64,000 bases of DNA from Neobacillus notoginsengisoli (GCF_003515685.1 NZ_QWEG01000005.1:1-64000), one strand, 5' to 3'; shown: positions 33,214 through 42,360, counted from the first letter of the stretch. A program made the numbers and translations. The notes: generated from the letters alone by a model not told the origin.

Positions 33214-34467
33214 ATGGCAAAACAAGAACAAATTAGTTCACATGATTCGAAAAAATTAATTCCATATTGGGTAAAAGTTGTTATAGTTTTCTTCTTTGGA
33301 TGGATTGCTCTTTATGCTACTAGAACCATTCTAAACCCAATCATGAACGAAATCCAAGTGGAATTTGGGTTGAGTGCTTCACAACTTGGATTAATCAGCA
33401 GCCTCTTCTTCCTAGGCTATGCGGGACTTAACGTTCCATCTGGTATACTAGGGGATAAATTTGGCAAAAAACGTGTGCTTGTACCTGGATTTATTCTATT
33501 CGGTATCTTTGCTGCAATCACGGGCATGATGCCTACGTTCTTCCTATTCATTTCCTCATGGTTAATGGTTGGTATTTTCCAAGGGTTTTACTATGGACCG
33601 CAATACGGGCTATCAACTGAAGCGATTCCAAGAAATCGTATTACAGTGGGAAGCGCCTTCATCAACAGTGGAATGGCATTTGGTACGTCACTCGGTTATT
33701 ACATCTCAACCTATACGGTCGATGTGTATGGAATGAACTGGAGAACTCCGTTCTTCATTATGGCAGTATTTGTTGTATTAGTAGGTTTAGCGATTATTTG
33801 GGTGATTAAAGACAGACCGAAAACATTAAGCGAACGTACAGCGGAGCAGGCTGGAGAGAAGTTCGAATTCAGCTCATTATTTAAAAACTGGAACTTAATA
33901 ATGAATTACATTACAATTTTCACTTCTATCTATGGGTTCTTTGTTATCATCACATGGCTTCCATATTATTTGGAGCATGCACGAGGCGTAACAGGCGGTT
34001 CAATTGCTTTCGTTTCATCTCTAGTACCGTGGGCTTCCATTCCTGCCGCAATATTTTTCAGCTGGATTGCCGATAAAATGGGTAAACGCCGTCCGGTTCT
34101 GTTAATCATGATGCCTATGACTGTTTTGTGTGTCATTGCCATCGTTGCGTTTGATAGTATGGCGGTTCTTTACGCAGCATTAATCGGTTATGGAATTTTT
34201 GGTAAACTTAGCACCAATCCGATTCTGTTAGCCGTTACTGCTGATAACGCACCAAAAGGCTCATTAGGCACAGCATTTGGCCTATATAACTTTATTGGTA
34301 TGTGTGGTTCCATTCTGGCTCCATATATCACAGGATACCTAACTGATTTAACAGGCAGCCTGAATTCAGGATTTTACTTTGCAGCTGGGCTTTTGGTAAT
34401 CGGTACAATTGCAAGTTTCTTACTTAAGGAAGACAATAAGCCGAAAGTTGACCCAGCGACTGTATAA
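33214..34467 (+). CDS. MFS transporter, likely organic anion or ureido-compound importer
   Basis: 417 residues with twelve predicted helices. The MFS motif A is visible after helix 2 (GILGDKFGKKR) and its second-half copy as SWIADKMGKRRP. Overall style is that of the ACS/glycerol-3-phosphate-type branches (GlpT/PgtP, RhmT) that take up organic anions, for example YYGPQYGLSTEAIP and the VTADNAPKGSLGTAFG loop. RBS GACAGGAGGAAAATTTAG. It has its own shared-element promoter, between the RraA-like and amidase genes. Expected to import the island's substrate; specificity cannot be read from sequence. Confidence 0.88.
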   Translation: MAKQEQISSHDSKKLIPYWVKVVIVFFFGWIALYATRTILNPIMNEIQVEFGLSASQLGLISSLFFLGYAGLNVPSGILGDKFGKKRVLVPGFILFGIFAAITGMMPTFFLFISSWLMVGIFQGFYYGPQYGLSTEAIPRNRITVGSAFINSGMAFGTSLGYYISTYTVDVYGMNWRTPFFIMAVFVVLVGLAIIWVIKDRPKTLSERTAEQAGEKFEFSSLFKNWNLIMNYITIFTSIYGFFVIITWLPYYLEHARGVTGGSIAFVSSLVPWASIPAAIFFSWIADKMGKRRPVLLIMMPMTVLCVIAIVAFDSMAVLYAALIGYGIFGKLSTNPILLAVTADNAPKGSLGTAFGLYNFIGMCGSILAPYITGYLTDLTGSLNSGFYFAAGLLVIGTIASFLLKEDNKPKVDPATV

Positions 34468-34478
34468 TGTTTGCTCCA

Positions 34479-34523
34479 CCTTTAGGGCTGTATGTCTCCA
34501 ACGGAGGCAACTGACCCTAAAGG
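34479..34523. other. Stable hairpin between the MFS and amidase genes
   Basis: CCTTTAGGG (34479-34487) pairs with CCCTAAAGG (34515-34523), with an inner TCTCC/GGAGG stem. No T run follows, so it may be a processing or mild pause site rather than a terminator. Confidence 0.5.
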
Positions 34524-34600
34524 TTCGATTTATTTAAAACTAACAATCAGTGGATAACCCTGCTGCTTGAAGTCTCATTTTATACAAGGAGTGTCGAATT

Positions 34601-35839
34601 ATGTCTATTAACACTATGCTCAATAACCCGCGTTTAAGTGTTTCTGATGAGCCTCCATATGATTTACTGCAGTCTTTTGTCAGAGATAACCATATTGCGC
34701 TGGAGGGATCTGGTGAAGGTCCTTTAAAGGGTTTGGTTTTTGGTGTAAAAGATGTTTTGAAAATTAAAGGCAGTACATGGGGGAATGGCCATCCTGAATG
34801 GTTAAGGACTTCTGATCCGGACGATTTCACCTCAAGTGCCATAACAAAATTACTAGAAGCAGGAGCCGATTTAGTAGGAAAAACGGTCTGTGACGAGTTG
34901 TGCTATAGTATTAGTGGGGAAAACTGGAATTATGGCTCTCCCGTCAATCCTCATGACCCTAGGCGCCTGACTGGTGGTTCTTCAAGCGGTTCTGCCTCTG
35001 CCACTGCGGGCGGCTTGGTGGATTTTGCCCTTGGGAGTGATTGTTTAGGGTCTGTTCGTGTCCCAGCAAGCTATAACGGAGTTCTTGGGATTCGTCCGAC
35101 CTATAAGCGCGTTCCTACTGACGGAGAGGCTCCTTACTGTGAAAGCATGGATGTGCTGGGCTTTGTAGCGAATACACCTGACACTTTCAAAACAGTAGCT
35201 AGAGAAATGCTGGGTAACGATAAGGAAAATGTCCAATTCAAAAAGCTGCTTATAGCTGAAGATTGCTTCAATGCTGTGAATCAAGATGTTGCGGATGCCC
35301 TTAATCCTGCAATAAAGCATATTGGCAATGCCCTCACCTCGGTTGAAAAAGTTACTGTTAGCCCGGAAGGTTTAGATAAATGGGTAGAGATATTTAGAAT
35401 CATTCAAGGCTACGAGGTATGGCAAAGCTATGGCGGCTGGGTGAGGAAATATCGCCCGAGACTGTCCCGTGGTCCAAAGGAAAGGCTGGAATGGGCTTCA
35501 ACGATTACTTTGCAGGAATATAGAGAAGCTTACGCGCAGCGTCAAGGAATTATTGATCGGGTCAATGAACTCATTACACCAGATACTTTGCTATGTCTGC
35601 CAACAGCGGCATCTGTAGCGCCGTTGAAAAGCGCGCCATTAGACGAAATCAACGCGACTCGTTTGCAATCGACTTATCTGCTTTGTATCTCGCCATTGAC
35701 CGGCACTCCACAAATTACGCTGCCAATGGTTAAGCAGCATGATGTGCCTCTTGGCATTTCTTTAATAGGCGCACAGGGAACAGATTTAACACTATCAGAG
35801 TTCTCAGCAGATTTGGTTGACAGTTTTTCGGCTAAGTAG
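34601..35839 (+). CDS. Amidase signature family enzyme
   Basis: 412 residues with the Ser-cisSer-Lys triad: Lys50 in GVKDVL, cis-Ser near 129 in TGGSSSGSA, nucleophile Ser near 151 in GSDCLGSVRVP. The overall pattern is close to plant-type AMI1 amidases and bacterial relatives that cut simple amides. Start ATG after AAGGAGTGTCGAATT. No shared-element promoter precedes it, so it is probably read through from the MFS gene. In the island it could release ammonia from an amide or hydrolyse a carbamoyl compound (as allophanate hydrolase AtzF, another member of the superfamily, does). Substrate unknown. Confidence 0.88.
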   Translation: MSINTMLNNPRLSVSDEPPYDLLQSFVRDNHIALEGSGEGPLKGLVFGVKDVLKIKGSTWGNGHPEWLRTSDPDDFTSSAITKLLEAGADLVGKTVCDELCYSISGENWNYGSPVNPHDPRRLTGGSSSGSASATAGGLVDFALGSDCLGSVRVPASYNGVLGIRPTYKRVPTDGEAPYCESMDVLGFVANTPDTFKTVAREMLGNDKENVQFKKLLIAEDCFNAVNQDVADALNPAIKHIGNALTSVEKVTVSPEGLDKWVEIFRIIQGYEVWQSYGGWVRKYRPRLSRGPKERLEWASTITLQEYREAYAQRQGIIDRVNELITPDTLLCLPTAASVAPLKSAPLDEINATRLQSTYLLCISPLTGTPQITLPMVKQHDVPLGISLIGAQGTDLTLSEFSADLVDSFSAK

Positions 35840-35872
35840 GAATTTATAGCTTATAATTAGATGCTTTGCGTG

Positions 35873-35904
35873 GAGCCCTCGGCTATAAAAAATGTCCGAG
35901 GGCT
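35873..35904 (+). terminator. Hairpin after the amidase gene
   Basis: GCCCTCGG pairs with CCGAGGGC over a 13-base A-rich loop. The T content downstream is moderate. Confidence 0.5.
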
Positions 35905-36239
35905 TGATGCGTTTTCGTTATTAATCTATCTATATGTATTCCTATGCCCTTTCAATATAGGAGTTGCTTTTTTAACGATTGTAATGAAAGGCCGTATCTT
36001 CCCCTATTTCATCCTCGTATATCATTCCCGTATCAATTACATGCTTCATCTGTTTATCTGCATCGTCTGAATAAACGGCAGTTGTCCAATTGTAAGTATT
36101 GATTCGTTATCTTTAATGAGTAGAAATCTGTTACACTTAATAGTGGAAAATTGCTTAAGGTGACAGTTCATTCGGGGGTTTCCCGTTTATCCTAGTTTTT
36201 ATTACCAATGAGTTGATAGCTGCCGTAAGGAGAATTAAA
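35905..36239. other. Intergenic region before the second sensor kinase
   Basis: About 335 bases with no gene I can support. One half of the island element (ACGATTGTAAT near 35976) occurs without the upstream TGTAAT at 31 bases. A promoter for kinase 2 must lie here; CTGTTACAC..TAATAG near 36130 is a possible but unconvincing pair. Confidence 0.5.
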
Positions 36240-38891
36240 ATGAATAAAAAGTCACGTTCGTTCAAAAAAGAACTAATCTATTCCTTTTTATCAATTACAC
36301 TTGTCTCGATCATTCTTCTCGGGATATTTCAAATCATTCAATTATCCTCCTTGATTGAAGAAAACCAAAAAAGCCAAGCTCAAACGACAAAGTTCCTTGG
36401 AGATTACATTATTAACTATGTGCAAGAGTATCAAAGAGCCATTGAAGCAGGGGTTCCGGATATAAAAGAGGCATTTGCAACAAGGGACATTGCAAGTATT
36501 AAAAATCAGCTTAGTATCATTAAAGAAAAATACCCGGGCTTTGTCAGTCTGTATATGGGAGATGCTAATGGTGAGTCACTCGTTTTTTATCCGGAATTAA
36601 ATAGTTATGGGAACCCTGTTAAAAACCAAAATTTCAGTGACAGGGAATATTATAAAGAATTGCTTGAGAATAAAGAAACGGTCATCTCTCCCGTGTTCCC
36701 CGGAAGAGGCGGTTCGGACAAGCTTCTCATTACAATTGCCGCCCCTATTTTAGGGGAAAAAGGAAAGTTAGATGGATACGTATTGGGGGCGTTAGATCTT
36801 ACCGCATTGGAAGAGCATGTGAAAAATCGTAATTTTGGAAAAGAAGGCTATGCTGTTATTTTGGACCACAACAATAATGTGATCATCCATCCTGACATGA
36901 AAACAAAAACTGAATTAGTGAATCTATCTGACGACCCGATTGTTGAATATATTAATGCCCAGCCTACCACGCATGGGGGGGAATATTTTAATAACAGTAG
37001 CTACGGAAAAGTATTCATCACCTACGAAAAATTAGAAGAGGTCGACGGTTGGACAATTTGGATTGGTAAGCCAGCTACAGTTCTGACTAACACGTATAAA
37101 AACGCGATCATTACAATTATTGCATTTATCATTATTATCGCTGTCATTATGGTTGGAGTCAGTTTGTTTTTTGCTAATCGCCTAGAAAAGTCAATTAGGA
37201 ATTTACTTGATTATATTAAGGATTATACAAATGGTTACAGAAACAGGTTTAATGTGATAAAGATAAGTGGCCCGAAAGAAGTTGAAGAGCTTTCGATCCA
37301 TTTCAGCGGGATGATCGAGGAAGTAGAGAAGAATCGAGATGAACTCATTAAACTGAACACTGAACTCGAGACTAGAGTACAGGAAAGAACAGCTAGTTTA
37401 GAAAGTCGAAACACAGAACTAAGAGCTGTCAACAAATTGATTACTTCAGTCTCTTCCGAAAAAGATTTAGCCCATTTCATCCAGCATTGCTTACAAGAAA
37501 TCAAACCATTAATGGATTATTCGATACATGTGTTTTTTCAGGATTTGGCTATTACAAGTGGGGAAATTTTTGCAAAACAAAATTTATTAGACTACCTAAA
37601 ACAGAGGATGGTAGGTGTACAGCAGCATATTGAACCGATTCAAATTGAAAAGAACCATCAAGGGTTTTTAATTGTGGATCTTCGGAGAGAGCAGTCTATT
37701 AAGGCAAGCGACCAGGAGTTTCTCAATACATTCGCGGGTTCTTTAGCTGTTATGCTGCAGAATAAGTTTTTATTTGAACAAATCCGCAATAAGCATGCAG
37801 TTCTTGAAGCTGTTTTAGAAAGTATGTCGGATGGCTTGATGCTTGTAAACAATCAAAAAGAGATTGAATATGTTAATGATTTTTTCTTCAATGTTGTGTC
37901 GCCTGGCGATCTCTTTTTGAATAACCCGGACATTCCCGATGGTGAGTCCGCCCGTCTCGAGCTAGTTAACCTCGATGATGTATTCAACCGATTTGTAGAG
38001 TTATTTGATGTGGATAAAAAAGAATTACAGGCGTTCTTCACAGATGAAAAAGGTGACATAAAACTAGAATATGAGCAAAAGTCCAAGAAGCCGGTTTTCT
38101 ACATTCTTCATAAATTTTCTGTTATGCTTGATGATGACATTATCGGTGAAGGTCTCATGCTGCGGGACATTACGAAGGAAGAAGAAATTGATACTTTAAA
38201 GAACAATTTAATTTCGCTAACCTCTCATGAATTTAAAACCCCAATTACGAATATTAAGGGCAGTGTAGAAACATTGCTTCGTTCCGAAGTGGATTGGGAT
38301 CCTGAATTTAAGCAGGAGCTTCTCGAAGGCGTTCATGAAGATATTGAAAGGATTCAACATCTGGTCAATGACTGGATGGATATATCAAAAATTGAATCGG
38401 GTTCCATGTATGTTGAGCGGGACTTCATTTCCGCTGACCTCGTGATTGAAAAGTCAATGGAGCAAATTCCTTTGGGGCTAAGAGAGAATGCAGTACTTAG
38501 CTATCATAACAATCTCAAAAAGAATTTCCTTTTTTATGCTGATAAATTACGTGTCCAACAGGTTCTAGTCAATTTATTTACGAATGCATTGAGATACAAT
38601 GATGCTGAAATAAAGAAAATTGAAATAATTCTGGACAGGTGCAACAATTACATGACAATTTCAGTTTCTGATAACGGAATTGGCATTTCCGAAGACCATA
38701 TTGAGAAAATATTCAACCGTTTTTATCAAGTTGATGCTTCGGCAACAAGGAGGAGCGGCGGCACAGGTTTGGGTCTGGCAATTTGTGCGGGAATCATGGA
38801 AGCTCATGAGGGAAAAATAGAAGTAAAGAGTGAGCCGGAGCGTGGGAGCAGATTTATACTCTATTTTCCCTTCATGAAGGGAGAGAAGTAA
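36240..38891 (+). CDS. dCache sensor histidine kinase 2
   Basis: 883 residues with the same architecture as kinase 1: helix (about 15-36), double-Cache (about 44-290), helix 2, HAMP, coiled coil, middle domain, PAS, HisKA with His663 (SHEFKTP), HATPase_c (DNGIGIS, GGTGLGLAIC). The HisKA/HATPase part is nearly the same as in kinase 1 (SVETLLRSEV.W.PEFKQELL shared), while the Cache domain differs clearly, so it probably sees another ligand or has another affinity. ATG 36240 follows GTAAGGAGAATTAAA. The stop is 1 base before the regulator's apparent start. Confidence 0.93.
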   Translation: MNKKSRSFKKELIYSFLSITLVSIILLGIFQIIQLSSLIEENQKSQAQTTKFLGDYIINYVQEYQRAIEAGVPDIKEAFATRDIASIKNQLSIIKEKYPGFVSLYMGDANGESLVFYPELNSYGNPVKNQNFSDREYYKELLENKETVISPVFPGRGGSDKLLITIAAPILGEKGKLDGYVLGALDLTALEEHVKNRNFGKEGYAVILDHNNNVIIHPDMKTKTELVNLSDDPIVEYINAQPTTHGGEYFNNSSYGKVFITYEKLEEVDGWTIWIGKPATVLTNTYKNAIITIIAFIIIIAVIMVGVSLFFANRLEKSIRNLLDYIKDYTNGYRNRFNVIKISGPKEVEELSIHFSGMIEEVEKNRDELIKLNTELETRVQERTASLESRNTELRAVNKLITSVSSEKDLAHFIQHCLQEIKPLMDYSIHVFFQDLAITSGEIFAKQNLLDYLKQRMVGVQQHIEPIQIEKNHQGFLIVDLRREQSIKASDQEFLNTFAGSLAVMLQNKFLFEQIRNKHAVLEAVLESMSDGLMLVNNQKEIEYVNDFFFNVVSPGDLFLNNPDIPDGESARLELVNLDDVFNRFVELFDVDKKELQAFFTDEKGDIKLEYEQKSKKPVFYILHKFSVMLDDDIIGEGLMLRDITKEEEIDTLKNNLISLTSHEFKTPITNIKGSVETLLRSEVDWDPEFKQELLEGVHEDIERIQHLVNDWMDISKIESGSMYVERDFISADLVIEKSMEQIPLGLRENAVLSYHNNLKKNFLFYADKLRVQQVLVNLFTNALRYNDAEIKKIEIILDRCNNYMTISVSDNGIGISEDHIEKIFNRFYQVDASATRRSGGTGLGLAICAGIMEAHEGKIEVKSEPERGSRFILYFPFMKGEK

Positions 38892-38892
38892 A

Positions 38893-39600
38893 ATTATTAA
38901 TCAAAAGATTTGTGTTGTAGATGATGAGCCGAAAATTTTACGGTTTGTTTCGGCAAACTTAAGATCGATTGGCTATGAGGTAGCGACGGCGGCTTCAGGG
39001 GAAGAGTTATTTGATAAATTTGACCTTATTTCCCCAGACCTAATCCTCCTTGATATCATGATGCCCGGGCAGGATGGGTTTGAAGTAATGGAAAATTTGA
39101 GGAAATTTTCGAACGTTCCTGTCATTATGTTAACGGCTCGTAGCAATCCAAAGGATAAAGTCCAGGGGTTAAATGTCGGGGCAGACGATTATTTAACAAA
39201 ACCTTTTTCATTAGATGAGCTTTTTGCCAGGGTAAATGCGGTCTTAAGAAGGAGCCAATCAAATCCCGTAAATTCGGCTATCGCCAATAGCCCTGTTGTC
39301 CGGACTGGAAAGCTTGCCATGGACCTTGGCAGTAAACGGTGCTGGTTGGGTGAGGAAGAATTAAAACTGACACAGACAGAGTATGCAGTTATGGAGATAT
39401 TGGCATTAAATCTTGATAAAATTGTCCCTCATAAAACATTATTATCAAAAGTATGGGGGCCGCAATATCAGGATGATGTTGAATATTTGCGTGTTGGCAT
39501 CGCCAGGATTCGCAGAAAAATCAAAGATCTAGCCGGAGAAGAAAAAGAGTATATTGTAACGTATCCCGGCCTTGGCTATATGCTTAGCAGCCAGTCATAG
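38893..39600 (+). CDS. OmpR/PhoB-type response regulator 2 with apparent ATT start
   Basis: Receiver plus winged-helix regulator, 235 residues if started at 38893; partner of kinase 2. Aligned with regulator 1 the first codons are ATT ATT AAT CAA AAG ATT TGT, so the position of the paralogue's ATG is an ATT. No ATG, GTG or TTG occurs in frame before 39058, and starting there would delete the acidic pocket and phospho-acceptor (VVDDEP, Asp54 in LLDIMMPGQDGF). AAGGGAGAG of the kinase end is a good ribosome binding site 8-15 bases upstream. So initiation at ATT, as known for infC, is the simplest reading; an ATG-to-ATT loss or a sequencing error is the alternative. The DNA-binding domain closely resembles that of regulator 1. 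Confidence 0.85.
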   Translation: MINQKICVVDDEPKILRFVSANLRSIGYEVATAASGEELFDKFDLISPDLILLDIMMPGQDGFEVMENLRKFSNVPVIMLTARSNPKDKVQGLNVGADDYLTKPFSLDELFARVNAVLRRSQSNPVNSAIANSPVVRTGKLAMDLGSKRCWLGEEELKLTQTEYAVMEILALNLDKIVPHKTLLSKVWGPQYQDDVEYLRVGIARIRRKIKDLAGEEKEYIVTYPGLGYMLSSQS

Positions 39601-39621
39601 TGCAACAATGCTATATTCTTT

Positions 39622-39660
39622 AGAAGCAGGAAACGCACAGTTTCCTGCTTCTTCTTTTTT
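39622..39660 (+). terminator. Terminator at the right end of the island
   Basis: GAAGCAGGAAAC (39623-39634) and GTTTCCTGCTTC (39640-39651) form a perfect stem followed by TTCTTTTTT. Its core arms equal those of the lepA terminator. Confidence 0.9.
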
Positions 39661-39722
39661 GGAATGCTTATAGTATAATGGTTTAATGTGTTTAGGCTTA
39701 GATTATAAATGAGGTGTTAATT

Positions 39723-40871
39723 TTGAATGAAACATCGCCGCAATCGGCGTATATCCATATTCCTTTTTGCCATCATATTTGCCATTATTGTGATTTTAAT
39801 AAATTTTTCTTGAAAGGCCAGCCTGTGGATGAGTATCTCGATGCGCTGGATAGAGAAATGATGCTTACATTTGAAAGAGTACCCGCGGGGGAAATGAGAA
39901 CGATCTTTGTGGGAGGGGGCACCCCGACTGCCTTGAGCGAGGGCCAGCTGGAGAAACTAGGTGAATCAATTAAAAATCGATTCCGTTTTGGAAACGATGT
40001 TGAGTTTACTTTTGAAGGGAACCCAGGTGATCTTTCCCCTGAAAAACTTGCTGTTTTAAAAAGCCTTGGGGTAAACAGGCTAAGTCTCGGTGTCCAGTCG
40101 TTCAATGACCAATTGTTAGAGAGAATTGGCCGCAGCCACCGTGCAAAAGATGTTTATGAAACAGTTGAAAATGCAAAAAATGCAGGATTTGAAAATATCT
40201 CACTTGACCTCATTTATGCTCTTCCTGGGCAGACATTACACGATTTTAAAGAAACACTTAAAACGGCTCTTTCACTGGACTTGCCCCATTTTTCTGGTTA
40301 TTCACTTATTGTTGAGCCGAAAACTGTTTTTTACAATTTAATGAGAAAAGGACAGCTTCCTTTGCCGGGTGAAGATACGGAAGCGGCCATGTATGAAGTT
40401 TTAATGGATGAAATGCTGAAACATGGGCTGCATCAGTATGAGATTAGCAATTTTGCCAAAAAAGGATATGAAAGCAAGCATAACCTTACCTATTGGAAGA
40501 ACGACGAATATTATGGATTTGGCGCAGGGGCCCATAGCTATGTTGCTGGTATCCGGAAGTCGAATATCGGGCCGCTCAACAAGTATTTAACGAAAGTAAG
40601 TGGAGGGGAACTCCCGGTACTCGAGGAGAATAAGGTAACAAGGGAAGAGGCGATGGAAGAAGAGATGTTTCTTGGCCTTCGTACGAATGGGGGAGTGCGA
40701 AAGGACGTTTTTAAGAGGAAATTCGCTGTAGAAATGGATCAGGTTTTCCCGAGCCAAATTGAAAAGTTGTCGAAAAATGGCCTCATTGAAAAGTCTTCGG
40801 ACCGCATCTGCTTAACACGAAAAGGAAGACTGCTTGGAAATGAAGTTTTTCAAATGTTTTTATTGAAATAG
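39723..40871 (+). CDS. hemW: Radical SAM heme chaperone HemW
   Basis: Formerly annotated HemN-like coproporphyrinogen oxidase; HemW binds heme and delivers it to proteins. Radical SAM cluster motif C-x3-C-x2-C in FCHHICHYCDF (near residues 17-25), then GGGTPTAL and the SLGVQSF segment, and the HemW C-terminal domain. TTG 39723 is preferred because GAGGTG (39711-39716) is 6-7 bases upstream. 382 residues, usual length. In B. subtilis it follows lepA directly. Confidence 0.94.
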   Translation: MNETSPQSAYIHIPFCHHICHYCDFNKFFLKGQPVDEYLDALDREMMLTFERVPAGEMRTIFVGGGTPTALSEGQLEKLGESIKNRFRFGNDVEFTFEGNPGDLSPEKLAVLKSLGVNRLSLGVQSFNDQLLERIGRSHRAKDVYETVENAKNAGFENISLDLIYALPGQTLHDFKETLKTALSLDLPHFSGYSLIVEPKTVFYNLMRKGQLPLPGEDTEAAMYEVLMDEMLKHGLHQYEISNFAKKGYESKHNLTYWKNDEYYGFGAGAHSYVAGIRKSNIGPLNKYLTKVSGGELPVLEENKVTREEAMEEEMFLGLRTNGGVRKDVFKRKFAVEMDQVFPSQIEKLSKNGLIEKSSDRICLTRKGRLLGNEVFQMFLLK

Positions 40872-40896
40872 CGCGTGGTTTTTTGAATCGTAATCA

Positions 40897-40925
40897 TTGA
40901 CACGACCTGGCTGTTTTGATACTTT
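40897..40925 (+). promoter_or_regulatory. Sigma-A promoter of the hrcA operon
   Basis: TTGACA (40897-40902) and TACTTT (40920-40925) with a 17-base spacer, just upstream of CIRCE. Confidence 0.8.
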
Positions 40926-40935
40926 ATTAGTAGAA

Positions 40936-40962
40936 TTAGCACTCGGGATAAATGAGTGCTAA
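40936..40962 (+). promoter_or_regulatory. CIRCE operator (HrcA-binding)
   Basis: Perfect TTAGCACTC-N9-GAGTGCTAA inverted repeat, the HrcA operator of class I heat-shock genes. It lies between the -10 box and the hrcA start, so it will control hrcA-grpE-dnaK-dnaJ. Confidence 0.98.
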
Positions 40963-40977
40963 CAGAGGTGATGAACG

Positions 40978-42009
40978 TTGTTGACTGATCGCCAATTATT
41001 GATTCTACAGGTCATTGTTGATGAATTCATCCGGTCTGCGCAGCCTGTTGGATCGCGGAGTTTGTCGAAGAAGGGGAATATCTCATTCAGCTCCGCGACG
41101 ATTCGAAATGAAATGGCGGATCTTGAGGAACTGGGCTATATAGAAAAAACCCATACATCGTCAGGGAGGATCCCTTCAGAAAAGGGTTACCGCTATTATG
41201 TGGATTATCTTTTGTCTCCTGAACAAATTGATGAACGTGATCTATCGAAGATAAAGTCGGTCTTTGCTGAAAGGATCTTCGAGTTCGAGAAAATCATTCA
41301 GCGCTCAGCGATGATCCTGTCCGAGATGACGAGTTATACGTCCATAATGCTTGGTCCTGCGGTGGATGAAAATCGGCTGAGGAAAATCCAGATTGTCCCG
41401 TTAAATAAAGAAACGGCCATCGCAATCATTGTGACTGATACCGGCCATGTGGAAAATAAGACGATTCAGCTTCCGGCTACGATGGATGCTGGCGACCTTG
41501 AAAAAATGGTAAACATTCTTAATGAGAGACTGGCGGGGGTTCCGCTTGTGGAATTGCGGGATAAATTGTATAAGGAAGTGGCGGTTTTGCTGAGGCAGCA
41601 TATCAGCAACTACGATATCATGCTCCATATGATTTCGGACACGTTGAATATGCCCGTCAGCGAGAAGTTGTTTTTTGGCGGGAAAACAAACATTCTCAGC
41701 CAACCGGAATTCAATGATATTTCAAAGATTCGCAGTCTTATGTCCATGATTGAACAAGAGCAGCCTGTGTATGAATTAATCAAAAACAGCCCTGCCGGAA
41801 TTACGATCCGGATTGGACGTGAGAATGATAACCTTGCGATGGAAAATTGCAGCCTTATTACGGCGACATACGCAATGGGTGAAGAGAAACTTGGGAGCAT
41901 TGGCATCCTTGGACCTACCCGGATGGAGTACTCTAGGGTAATTAGTTTGCTGAAAGTCATGAGCCGGGATTTATCAACAGTCCTGACTAAGCTGTATCAA
42001 ACAAAATAG
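40978..42009 (+). CDS. hrcA: Heat-inducible transcription repressor HrcA
   Basis: Repressor that binds CIRCE and whose folding depends on GroEL. 343 residues: N-terminal winged helix ([16 protein letters not shown] ... [20 protein letters not shown], read in parts), central dimer domain and the C-terminal [24 protein letters not shown] at 40978 (a second TTG at 40981) after AACAGAGGTGATGAACG. Autoregulated through the CIRCE at 40936. Confidence 0.96.
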   Translation: MLTDRQLLILQVIVDEFIRSAQPVGSRSLSKKGNISFSSATIRNEMADLEELGYIEKTHTSSGRIPSEKGYRYYVDYLLSPEQIDERDLSKIKSVFAERIFEFEKIIQRSAMILSEMTSYTSIMLGPAVDENRLRKIQIVPLNKETAIAIIVTDTGHVENKTIQLPATMDAGDLEKMVNILNERLAGVPLVELRDKLYKEVAVLLRQHISNYDIMLHMISDTLNMPVSEKLFFGGKTNILSQPEFNDISKIRSLMSMIEQEQPVYELIKNSPAGITIRIGRENDNLAMENCSLITATYAMGEEKLGSIGILGPTRMEYSRVISLLKVMSRDLSTVLTKLYQTK

Positions 42010-42105
42010 AACGGGAAATATTGAGTATGGGCGGATGCCTTATCCCGCCCTTTTTCTTGGCGTTTTTTACATATTTATTCAAGCTGAACTAAAGAATTGT
42101 ACATA

Positions 42106-42360
42106 GTTGATTGGAGTGGAAGGCACGTAGACTCCTCAAAAATCCTCAATTATGCTATCGCATAATTTCGTGCGATGTTAGTTCAGGGAAGCTGGTTGTC
42201 CTGCGGGATGTAGCGGCAAGGTGGAGACCCCACAGGCGCCAAAGCGCCGAGGAGGCTCCACTGACGCCCCGCGCGGCGCTGTGTGCCTCGTGACAGGCAA
42301 AAACCGCCTGCCCTGCGATGACTATTCTCAGAAGCTTTCCTTTGTGGAGCGCAAATCAAC
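42106..42360. repeat. Intergenic repeat family 1, copy 2, between hrcA and grpE
   Basis: Bounded by GTTGATT (42106) and AATCAAC (to 42360). It contains the family blocks GATGTAGCGGCAAGGTGGAG, AGGCGCCAAAGCGCCGAGGA and GGCTCCACTGACGCCCCGCG, plus the separate module GTGACAGGCAAAAACCGCCTG..GCGATGA..AAGCTTTCCT at about 42290-42342. It extends the normally short hrcA-grpE spacer to 409 bases inside the heat-shock operon. The small ORFs across it are shadows. Confidence 0.85.

Noticed and set aside
35970-35995. Fourth copy of the island regulatory element (ACGATTGTAAT)
   Set aside because: Only one half site is present; there is no TGTAAT 31 bases upstream and no -10 box 11 bases downstream.
35861-36070. 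69-codon ORF after the amidase gene
   Set aside because: Starts inside a hairpin, no ribosome binding site; hydrophobic composition arises from the AT-rich spacer.
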